A stretch of DNA of 64,000 nt from Zobellia nedashkovskayae (lineage in GTDB: Bacteria; Bacteroidota; Bacteroidia; Flavobacteriales; Flavobacteriaceae). This document shows positions 17,654 through 25,300 of the stretch, one piece after another. The stretch is from assembly GCF_015330125.1 (NCBI RefSeq), contig NZ_JADDXR010000002.1, positions 3,422,685-3,486,684 on the forward strand, read 5' to 3'. The stretch's first letter is position 1. Each line of letters opens with the position of its first letter. Both the position numbers and the translations under genes were made by a program. Below the pieces are notes generated by a model. That model did no database searches and was not told where the DNA came from. It saw only the letters and a program-made list of their open reading frames with translations.

Positions 17654-20600
17654 TTACTCTTCTAAAAGAGATTTTAATGTTTCTTCTATATAATTTGAAT
17701 ATTCTGCAATAGTAGGCATTTCAAATATCTTATTTAATGGGAAATTATATTCTATTTCTTCGTTAATACGTGCAGTAACACGGATGGCGGCCAGTGAATG
17801 GCCTCCTAAATTAATAAAATCATCATGAATTCCAACTTTATTCAATTGCAGAACCTCTGCCCAGATTTTCTCCAAGAGTTCATCAATTTCATTTCTTGGA
17901 GCAGTGTACGAGGTATTCATAGCCAATTGAACTATAGAAATATTTTTCAGTCCATTTTTGTCTATTTTTCCATTTTGGGTAAGGGGCATTTCATCTACAT
18001 GTTTATAAATTGCAGGTAGCATATAGGCAGGTAATTTCTTTGCTAAGAAATTTTGAATCTCTTTTATTGCTATATCTTGTTTCCCGGTATAATAGGCAAC
18101 CAATTTCGAGTTGTTTTCCCATTGAGTTTGTGATGATTTATATCCTATTTCCTCCATTATTCGCAACACTTCTTTCTCATCTATAACTTCGTTGATTTCC
18201 TCTAGACTTTCATCTCTTGTTTTATGACCTAATCTCACATCCCAACTATAAGGGAAAGAATAGTTACTATACCCTAAATCTTTTTTATGCACATAAATAC
18301 CAACTTGGTTAATCAAACAATTTGTTGATCTTCCTGTGTCCGTTGGGCGTATCCAACCGGCTTTATCTTTTAAATAAATTAGCATTTCTTCCAAGCTAAC
18401 ATCACTGAATCTATAAAAATCTACAAATTCTACTTTTTCAAAAACACTTTCGTCTTCAAATATAGATACATCTAGGAGTCGTTTTACAGCATCGGACTCT
18501 TGGTGATACAGTTTTCTCGCCTCTAGAATAGTATCATCTATTTTAGTAGTATCTAGGTCTTCATCCCAAAAAAGTTCTTCGGTAAGTCTGGTTTCAAAAA
18601 ATTGTCCGCGACTAAGACCGGTAACAATAAACGGAATTTTCTTTTCAAGTGCTATTTTGGTGCTAAGCGTATAAATAGTCTTAAAACAACCATTACATAC
18701 ATTGTGGTGTTGGTTTAAGCTATCCACAAATATTTCATTCATATGTGGGGTTTGGCCATATACATGATCTACACCTAGTTTCTTGACTATACGGTCTACG
18801 TTTGCTTTGGCCTGCTCCGATATATAACCGTTATCCATTGTAAAAGCCAATACTTTTAAACCCATGTTAACTAATCTAGCTAGTACATAAGTACTGTCCT
18901 TACCACCACTTAAAAGTGAAATACAATCATAATTAGGGCTTGCCTCTCTTTTTGATGACAATAAGGAGACTAATTGTGCGTCATTCTTAAAATAGCGTTC
19001 GGTTTTGTCTTTGTATGTTTCAAAAGCCGTGCAAAGATGACATACACCATTTTCATCAAAATCGGTATTTGGATAGTTAGAAGGTAGGCCGCATTTGGTA
19101 CAGTTTACCACTTTATCTTCTGGAGTTGTTTTTTTACTTTCCACTAATACAACAGCGCAATTCTCTATATCAGGAAATTCGGTTAGGTTACTTTCTATAT
19201 CCGATAGTTCTATACGATATCCTCTAAGTTTTACTTGCTCATCTGAACGGCCCAGATATTCATAACTCCCGTTTTTATTAATTCTAACCAAATCTCCCGT
19301 ACGGTACATTTTTTTACCAGAAACAAATGGATTTTCAATAAACTTTTCGGCAGTTAAAGAGGTGTCGTTGGCGTAGCCATCCGAAAGTCCTAAGCCACTT
19401 AAATAAAGTTCACCTACAACACCTTTTGGAACTCTATTTTTATATTCATCTAAAATATAAGCAGACATATTAGAAATAGGCAACCCAATGGGTACTGTAG
19501 CATTCGTATGCGTACTTTGATCGTATTCTGCTACAATACATCCCACTGTAGCTTCCGTAGGTCCATATTCATTATATATCTTAAGTTCGGCAGGGAATGC
19601 CTCTTTTATAGTTTTTGCCAGATTAGATTTTAGTTCTTCACCGCCTACAATCATGGTATGGATATATGAAGCACTTAGTTCTTTCTCTTTAAAAAGTGCT
19701 AAATGAGAGGGCGTCAATTTTATGCAGTTAACAAAATTATCATCTAAAACTTTCAATAAACTAATATCAGGTCCAGTTACCGATTCTTTATAAATATTAA
19801 TTCTTCCACCACTTACAAATGGCAAGAATGTAGAGGTAATGGTAAGGTCAAAACCTATGGATGTAAATAAAGGAAAAATCGATTTTTCATTAGTGTGATA
19901 TGCATTCTTTGCCCAAAAAATATAATTAGAAAGTGCTTGTTGTGAAATAAGGACACCTTTTGGTTTTCCTGTACTTCCCGAGGTATACAGTATATACGCC
20001 AAACTTTCAGGGGTAGGCTGTATCTGTAAATTAGTAGAAGGCTGTCCGTCTATAATTGAACTCTCCTTTTTAACATCCAGAATACCAATATCCGGAATAT
20101 CAATCTTTGAAATAAGGTAGCTCTGACTAAGTAAAAGAACACTCTTTGAATTGGAGATAATATATTTTACACGTTCCGTAGGTTGGTCGGAAGCAATTGG
20201 AATAAAGGCAGCACCAGTTTTAAGAACAGCGAGTACACTAATTATATAATCGGAACTTCTGTTGAAATGAAGCGCAATTCTACTTTTTTCATTAATGCCC
20301 TTAGTTTTTAGATAGTGGGCTAGTTGGTTCGCTTTTTTGTTTAGTGAGTTGTAGGTAAGAATTTCATTTACAAAATGTAACGCTACAGAATTGGGAAAAC
20401 TATTTGTATTTTCTTCAAAACTTTGAATTATTGGTTTGAATGGAGTAGATAATTCTTCAACAGGCAGTGCGTCCCCAGGAGCTGTGTCTAGCAATCCTGG
20501 CTTTCGTATTGATTGTTCAAAATTTTCTAAAAAAGCATCTAAAAGGTTTAGAAAATGAACAGGGATTTCTTCTGCTGTAGTATCGCAAAAAGTATTGCAA

Positions 20601-21796
20601 TTTATATCGAAGGCTATTTTGAACTCACCACTTTTATTCATGTCATATACATGGGTACGGAGGGCGTGACTACTGTCTATATGGTCAGAATGGAGCCAAT
20701 CTGTTTTAGTAGGGAGGCCATTAAAATCTGGAAAATCAGCGTGTATAAAGTTCAAAACGGTATTAAAGCTATTATTTGTTTGAGCTGTAGCACTCCCAGG
20801 ACGTGCGTTTCTTAAATAATTATTGGTCTCTATTTTAATACGGTTAAACAGACTTATGAAAGTGTCTTTATCTTCAAGATCAATGACTAATGGAAGTACT
20901 TCTATAAAAAGTCCAGCAGTTTTTTGAAATTCTCTGGTAGTCCTATTATGCGCCGGCGCACCAATGGCTATCGTTTCTTGACCACTTATCCTGTGGATAT
21001 AGGTGGAATATAACGTGAGAAATATGTTGAAAAGGGTTAAATCTTCCGTCCATCCTTTAAATTCCTTACGGTTGGCTAATTCACGGAGTTGTTGTGAACG
21101 CTGTGTACCGAGGTCTAAAGTGATTCGTCTTGCCGCGGTGCTATTGTCAATCTTTTCTCCGTATAGCTGAGGTTTTTCTACGAGATTTTTTGTCTTTTCT
21201 TCCCAATACTTATTACTATCGTTATTGGTACTGGTAGTACTTTGTTCATGTTCAAATTTGATGTAATCTAAAAACGAAGGGAAACTTTCTATGGTTGCCC
21301 CATTACTAGTTATTTCGGTTGTATATAAAGAACTCATACGCCGGTAGAGAATGGAATTAGATACTGCGTCTGTTACCAGATGATGCAATTTTAAAAACCA
21401 GACATAATTGTTTGGTCCTGTTTTTATTAAAACGGTATCAAACACTCGTTTGGAAATGTCCATGAGCTGCAAGGTGCGTTCATATAACCATTTGTCAATA
21501 GTTGTATTATTTTGATGATGAGTGAGGTCTATAAATTCTAATGAAAAATCTACTTCACTGCGAACAGTCTGATTTGGAATTCCTTTTTCTTCGGAAAAAA
21601 TCATTCGAAGTATATCCGTTGTTTTAAGTAACTGTTGAAATGCTTTCTCAAATGTTACCTTATCTATAGCGCCAGTAATCTCAAAAGTATAAACCACATT
21701 ATGAAGGGGAACATTGGGATGCATTTTTTGACCTGCCCACAGAGCAGATTGACTTTTTGTAAGTGCTAAAAATGTATCTTTTTGTTCGTTCATCAT
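17654..21796 (-). CDS. Non-ribosomal peptide synthetase C-A-T with a PP-loop ATPase inserted in the adenylation domain
   Basis: A 1380-residue single module. The condensation domain (about 8-430) has HHLVTDA at 138-144, with Ala in place of the usual Gly of HHxxxDG. The adenylation core runs from about 465 (A3 YTSGSTGKPKG at 604-614, A5 NEYGPTEAT at 742-750, A7 YRTGDL at 831, A8 QVKLRGYRIEL near 854). Between A8 and A10 (NGKID, Lys1277) about 300 extra residues form an N-type PP-loop domain. A carrier domain follows, with GGHS (Ser1334). D650 of the FDLT motif suggests an alpha-amino acid substrate. There is no thioesterase, so the chain must pass to another protein. It lies 26 nt downstream of the free carrier gene. 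The substrate cannot be named from sequence. Confidence 0.93.
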   Translation of the reverse strand: MMNEQKDTFLALTKSQSALWAGQKMHPNVPLHNVVYTFEITGAIDKVTFEKAFQQLLKTTDILRMIFSEEKGIPNQTVRSEVDFSLEFIDLTHHQNNTTIDKWLYERTLQLMDISKRVFDTVLIKTGPNNYVWFLKLHHLVTDAVSNSILYRRMSSLYTTEITSNGATIESFPSFLDYIKFEHEQSTTSTNNDSNKYWEEKTKNLVEKPQLYGEKIDNSTAARRITLDLGTQRSQQLRELANRKEFKGWTEDLTLFNIFLTLYSTYIHRISGQETIAIGAPAHNRTTREFQKTAGLFIEVLPLVIDLEDKDTFISLFNRIKIETNNYLRNARPGSATAQTNNSFNTVLNFIHADFPDFNGLPTKTDWLHSDHIDSSHALRTHVYDMNKSGEFKIAFDINCNTFCDTTAEEIPVHFLNLLDAFLENFEQSIRKPGLLDTAPGDALPVEELSTPFKPIIQSFEENTNSFPNSVALHFVNEILTYNSLNKKANQLAHYLKTKGINEKSRIALHFNRSSDYIISVLAVLKTGAAFIPIASDQPTERVKYIISNSKSVLLLSQSYLISKIDIPDIGILDVKKESSIIDGQPSTNLQIQPTPESLAYILYTSGSTGKPKGVLISQQALSNYIFWAKNAYHTNEKSIFPLFTSIGFDLTITSTFLPFVSGGRINIYKESVTGPDISLLKVLDDNFVNCIKLTPSHLALFKEKELSASYIHTMIVGGEELKSNLAKTIKEAFPAELKIYNEYGPTEATVGCIVAEYDQSTHTNATVPIGLPISNMSAYILDEYKNRVPKGVVGELYLSGLGLSDGYANDTSLTAEKFIENPFVSGKKMYRTGDLVRINKNGSYEYLGRSDEQVKLRGYRIELSDIESNLTEFPDIENCAVVLVESKKTTPEDKVVNCTKCGLPSNYPNTDFDENGVCHLCTAFETYKDKTERYFKNDAQLVSLLSSKREASPNYDCISLLSGGKDSTYVLARLVNMGLKVLAFTMDNGYISEQAKANVDRIVKKLGVDHVYGQTPHMNEIFVDSLNQHHNVCNGCFKTIYTLSTKIALEKKIPFIVTGLSRGQFFETRLTEELFWDEDLDTTKIDDTILEARKLYHQESDAVKRLLDVSIFEDESVFEKVEFVDFYRFSDVSLEEMLIYLKDKAGWIRPTDTGRSTNCLINQVGIYVHKKDLGYSNYSFPYSWDVRLGHKTRDESLEEINEVIDEKEVLRIMEEIGYKSSQTQWENNSKLVAYYTGKQDIAIKEIQNFLAKKLPAYMLPAIYKHVDEMPLTQNGKIDKNGLKNISIVQLAMNTSYTAPRNEIDELLEKIWAEVLQLNKVGIHDDFINLGGHSLAAIRVTARINEEIEYNFPLNKIFEMPTIAEYSNYIEETLKSLLEE
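18212..19111 (-). other. Inserted PP-loop (N-acetyl-sugar-amidotransferase-like) domain inside the synthetase
   Basis: Residues about 896-1195 of the synthetase. They open with two CxxC pairs (C899/C902 and C919/C922 around FDENGVC), then the pyrophosphatase loop SGGKDS (963-968), then CNGC (C1034/C1037), and end in a HKTRDESLEEI stretch. The order matches WbpG/PseA/WbuX amidotransferase-type PP-loop proteins, which adenylate a carbonyl and replace its oxygen with nitrogen. Related PP-loop enzymes insert sulfur instead. Position between A8 and A10 is where other synthetases carry methyltransferase or oxidase insertions. The chemistry is inferred; the domain identity is well supported by motif order. 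Confidence 0.85.
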
Positions 21797-21822
21797 AATT
21801 GTACTTTCTTCAAATCAAAACT

Positions 21823-22053
21823 CTATTTACTTGCTATATACTTCAAAATATGATTTACGGTCATGAAGTTTTCTATGGTCATATCTTCCGGAGCTACCTT
21901 TATGTTCGCTTCATTCTCAATAAAGAGTACTAATTGTACCATACCTAATGAATCAACTAAACCGCTACCTAAAAGGTCTTCGTTTATATCTATTTCCTCA
22001 ACTACTTCAGTAGCTAGTTTACTTTTAATATAGCTTATGATTTTATTTTCCAT
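21823..22053 (-). CDS. Free-standing peptidyl/acyl carrier protein
   Basis: A 76-residue four-helix carrier protein with the phosphopantetheine attachment site GLVDSLG and an acidic helix II. Its start overlaps the end of the stand-alone adenylation gene by 19 nt, so translation is probably coupled. It most likely receives the amino acid activated by that protein and presents it to a condensation domain. The phosphopantetheinyl transferase at 29340-30038 is the obvious activator. The carrier call is firm; its loading partner is inferred from the overlap. Confidence 0.9.
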   Translation of the reverse strand: MENKIISYIKSKLATEVVEEIDINEDLLGSGLVDSLGMVQLVLFIENEANIKVAPEDMTIENFMTVNHILKYIASK

Positions 22054-23627
22054 AATTGGTTTTCTTCCAATAGTTTGCTTATTTCTTTGCGGCTTATTTT
22101 ACCTGAGCTAGTTCTAGGAAAATCATCCATAAACTCAATAGTTTTAGGAATGGCATAGGAGGGAAGTTCTACTTTGCAGAATTCCATGAGGTAAGTAAGA
22201 TTTATAGAAGCATCTTTTGATGGTTTAATGACCGCAACTAATTCTTGAACTTCTTCATCTTTTCCTAATACCAATACAGCTACTTCTTCAATGTCTTTAT
22301 GTTTTAAGAGAGTAAGTTCTATTTCGTCTAGCTCTACACGATACCCCCTAAGCTTAATCTGTCTGTCGTTTCTTCCTAGAAACAATAGTTCTCCGCGGTT
22401 GTTCAGTTTTACTAAGTCGCCAGTTTTATAATAAATATGGTTATAACCGCTGGCTATAGTCTCTTTATGAAAAGATTGTTGCGTTAGGGATTTATTGTTC
22501 CAATAACCCTGCATCATTGTTGCGGAGCGTATAGCCAATTGGCCAGTTTCATTTGCGGGCACGTCCTTATTATTCTCATCAAGTATTTTGTACTCCGTGT
22601 TGGCCCAGACATTCCCGATAGGAATGGGTTCATCTGTTTTGGGTGGTTCAAGCACGTGGTAGTAAGTACACAAAATAAGCTCAGCCGGCCCATATAAATT
22701 ACTGAATCGTGCATGTGGCCATTCCTTCATTAGAGCCCTTAGGTGCTTGGTTATAAAAACTTCACCGGCAAAGAGCACCCATCTAAGAGTACTAAAATCA
22801 TGTTTGCCCAAAGTACCACTGTTCAACAATTGTATTAACATAAGTGGAACGGAATACCAGATTGTAATCCGCTCTTTTGAAATAAGGGAACTTAAACTGG
22901 CCGGCATTTTTAAATGGGCATCAGGTATGATTACCGTGGTAGCACCAACTAAGGGTGCTACAAAATAACCAAAAGTAGAAGGGTCAAAATGTAGGGGTGC
23001 CGGATTCCCAAATATATCGTCTGAGTTAAAGTCATAGGTGTCCGCAGCAATTTTAGCCAAACTTAGACCACTATAGTGTGTATGCATAATGCCTTTTGGC
23101 ATACCTGTAGAGCCTGATGTATATAATATAAAGGCTAAATCCTGCTCTAAAATGGCAGGAGGTACATAATCATCCAACTCAATAGAAAAAATATCGTCCC
23201 AAGCTACAGATGGAATAGAATTTTTAGGGGTGTCTCCAATTATCTTATTTAAAGTGCTTTTTTCATTTAAAAGGGTATCAACTTTTCTTCTTTTCGTTGT
23301 TGTGGTAATCAAACTACTAATTTGGCAATCATTTATAATTGCAACTGTTTTATGTATTGGGGCCGCTGTATCTAGTGGTACATAGACTGCACCAGCCTTA
23401 AGAATACCATAGAGTGCAATAGACGTTTCGAGACACCTGTTCATGAAAATCCCTACACGGTCGCCTTTTCTTATGCCAATGGAAATTAGATATGAAGCTA
23501 GCTGGTCCGTTTTCTTATGAAGGTCACCATAGGATATGGTTTCCTCCAAATAGCGAAAAGCTTCACGGTTGGGTGATGCTATAGCTACCTTTTCTACAAG
23601 TTGTGGTAGGGTATAAATTGACTTCAA
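22035..23627 (-). CDS. Stand-alone amino-acid adenylation protein
   Basis: A 530-residue adenylation enzyme with no attached carrier. Core motifs are A3 YTSGSTGMPKG (169-179), A4 FDPSTF (D215, the Asp expected for alpha-amino acid substrates), A5 YGPAE (Ala in place of the usual Thr), A7 YKTGDL (400-405), A8 QIKLRGYRVEL and A10 SSGKISRK (Lys510). The start is TTG at 23627; an in-frame TAA sits 9 nt upstream, so the protein cannot be longer. The reaction would be amino acid plus ATP to aminoacyl-AMP, then transfer to the carrier encoded by the overlapping next gene. A DltA-like aminoacyl-carrier system is the closest architectural analogue. The substrate is unknown. Confidence 0.88.
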   Translation of the reverse strand: MKSIYTLPQLVEKVAIASPNREAFRYLEETISYGDLHKKTDQLASYLISIGIRKGDRVGIFMNRCLETSIALYGILKAGAVYVPLDTAAPIHKTVAIINDCQISSLITTTTKRRKVDTLLNEKSTLNKIIGDTPKNSIPSVAWDDIFSIELDDYVPPAILEQDLAFILYTSGSTGMPKGIMHTHYSGLSLAKIAADTYDFNSDDIFGNPAPLHFDPSTFGYFVAPLVGATTVIIPDAHLKMPASLSSLISKERITIWYSVPLMLIQLLNSGTLGKHDFSTLRWVLFAGEVFITKHLRALMKEWPHARFSNLYGPAELILCTYYHVLEPPKTDEPIPIGNVWANTEYKILDENNKDVPANETGQLAIRSATMMQGYWNNKSLTQQSFHKETIASGYNHIYYKTGDLVKLNNRGELLFLGRNDRQIKLRGYRVELDEIELTLLKHKDIEEVAVLVLGKDEEVQELVAVIKPSKDASINLTYLMEFCKVELPSYAIPKTIEFMDDFPRTSSGKISRKEISKLLEENQLWKIKS

Positions 23628-24019
23628 ATTAATGGTTTAGTTATTAGGATACCAAGAACCACAAGAATTTCGATCAATATCAAAAATCTTCTTATTCATA
23701 GCGTAGCTAATATAATTTATGCTTGTGAATTTATCAAGGAAAAAATCAATCTAATAACAGATTTATAGGTCGATCATCGAAAAATTATAAGTATTTGAAG
23801 CTATTTATTAGAAATAATGAATTTTAGAGCTATTTTTTTAAAAGTTTTTTATTGGAAAGCAGATGTTGATGTTGGGTAGGTTTACACCATTAAGATAGCG
23901 CTTTAGAAATAAGTATCCCTAAGTCTTAATACTACAAAAAATGGTTCTACCTGATATTGAGTGCCTGAAATCGAAAAAATAAGGACAACTATAAAATAAT
24001 TTTCTATATTGACAGCGCT
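23628..24019. promoter_or_regulatory. 392-nt divergent intergenic region of the peptide cluster
   Basis: Both synthetase operons start from this AT-rich gap, so shared control is likely. I found no exact TAnnTTTG element on either strand and no clear Fur-, Zur- or NikR-like palindrome. The only coding candidate is the 20-codon frame at 23637-23699. Confidence 0.4.
23637..23699 (-). CDS. Possible 20-residue leader or small peptide
   Basis: An ATG-initiated frame of 20 codons ends nine bases before the TTG start of the adenylation gene, in the same reading frame. It encodes a short peptide containing FDIDRNSCGSWYPNN. It could be a translated leader, a small product, or chance. No ribosome site was recognised. 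A frame this short has little statistical weight. Confidence 0.25.
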   Translation of the reverse strand: MNKKIFDIDRNSCGSWYPNN

Positions 24020-25279
24020 ATGAAAAAACTAATACTGTCTATTATCTTTGGCCTTTTTCTTTTGGCCCCTTTGGTAACGTTTGCCCATCAACCAAAACAA
24101 AGTTTAATTTACCTAAGAATTTATGAAAAGACAGGAATAGAGGGTCGCTTTGAGGTTAACGCTAACGAACTTAATAGTGTTTTTGGTTTGGATTTAGGCT
24201 TGCATCCAGGTATAGATAAGGTTAGGCCATACCAAGATAGAATTCAGGCTTATTTATTGGATAATGCTAAATTTTCATCAGAACTTGGTTCATATAAAAT
24301 TGTGTTTACCGGTGAAATATCAAAATTAAATTTATCGTACGGTGATTTTATAAATTTCCATTTCCGGCTTGAAAACTCTGAGAACCTACCTGATAGTCTT
24401 ACATTGGACTATGATGCTTTCTTTGATGAAGATCCTTCACACATGTGCCTTGTGGCCATGGAATATAACTGGAAAGCGGGTTTAATAAATAATGAACATA
24501 TTGTTGCACTATATCTCTCTGAAGGGGAGCGAGAAGGCACTTTTTCCATAAAGGAAACTTCCCTATGGAAAGGCTTCCTGGCTATGGTAAAACAAGGGAT
24601 TTGGCATATCTGGATAGGGATAGACCATATTTTATTTCTACTAGCTTTGATTCTTCCATCGGTAGTAAGAAGACGTAAGAAAGATGGTGTTACGGGAGAA
24701 CCTATTACTAATGGCGAATCTGGAATTTGGGGATGGGTGCCGGTAAAGAATTTTAGACCAGCTTTTATATATATTCTTAAGATAGTTACCTTTTTTACAA
24801 TTGCACATACCATTACATTAAGTCTAGCATCATTGGAAATCATTACACTGCCTTCTAGAGTAGTAGAATCCATAATAGCTTTCTCTGTAGGCCTTGCCGC
24901 TTACCACAATATTAGACCTATATTCCGAGGGGAAGATTGGGTTATAGCTTTTGTTTTTGGTCTATTTCACGGTTTTGGTTTTGCTAGTGTCTTGGGAGAT
25001 TTAGGTTTCAAAGGTGAATACCTTTCGTTGTCATTAGTAGGCTTTAATGTAGGAGTAGAAATAGGACAAATTGCAATAATCGCATTAATTTTCCCAATCT
25101 TATATTTCATAAGAAACAACAAATTTTACTCAAAATTAATGGTGTGGCTTTCTGTACTTTTAATAATTGTATCTGCATATTGGCTTATTGAACGAGCCTT
25201 TGATATTGATTTGCCATTGGATGAAATAATCAATAGAAACATATTATACCCTATGGCGAATTTTGTTGGTTTGAAGTAA
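24020..25279 (+). CDS. HupE/UreJ-family membrane protein (putative metal permease)
   Basis: A 419-residue protein. It has a signal peptide (MKKLILSIIFGLFLLAPLVTFA), a soluble domain of about 170 residues on the outside, then a HupE/UreJ-type membrane domain of about six or seven helices. Conserved polar motifs in the helices include HIWIGIDHILFLLALILP, FTIAHTITLSLA and FHGFGFASVLG, whose histidines and aspartates resemble those of nickel/cobalt permeases. Family members are linked to hydrogenase or urease nickel supply, and none of those enzymes is in the window. The gene opens the rightward operon, 21 nt before the second synthetase. Metal import or metallophore handling is inferred. The specific metal is unknown. 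Confidence 0.85.
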   Translation: MKKLILSIIFGLFLLAPLVTFAHQPKQSLIYLRIYEKTGIEGRFEVNANELNSVFGLDLGLHPGIDKVRPYQDRIQAYLLDNAKFSSELGSYKIVFTGEISKLNLSYGDFINFHFRLENSENLPDSLTLDYDAFFDEDPSHMCLVAMEYNWKAGLINNEHIVALYLSEGEREGTFSIKETSLWKGFLAMVKQGIWHIWIGIDHILFLLALILPSVVRRRKKDGVTGEPITNGESGIWGWVPVKNFRPAFIYILKIVTFFTIAHTITLSLASLEIITLPSRVVESIIAFSVGLAAYHNIRPIFRGEDWVIAFVFGLFHGFGFASVLGDLGFKGEYLSLSLVGFNVGVEIGQIAIIALIFPILYFIRNNKFYSKLMVWLSVLLIIVSAYWLIERAFDIDLPLDEIINRNILYPMANFVGLK

Positions 25280-25300
25280 ATAACTCACAGAATCTAGCAT

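Noticed and set aside
18212..19111. Frameshifted fusion of two neighbouring genes instead of a true domain insertion
   Set aside because: The frame is continuous, adenylation motif A10 resumes after the insert, and no internal start or stop is present.
24409..24873. 154-codon minus-strand frame in the HupE gene
   Set aside because: It is antisense to conserved transmembrane helices and has no recognisable domain.
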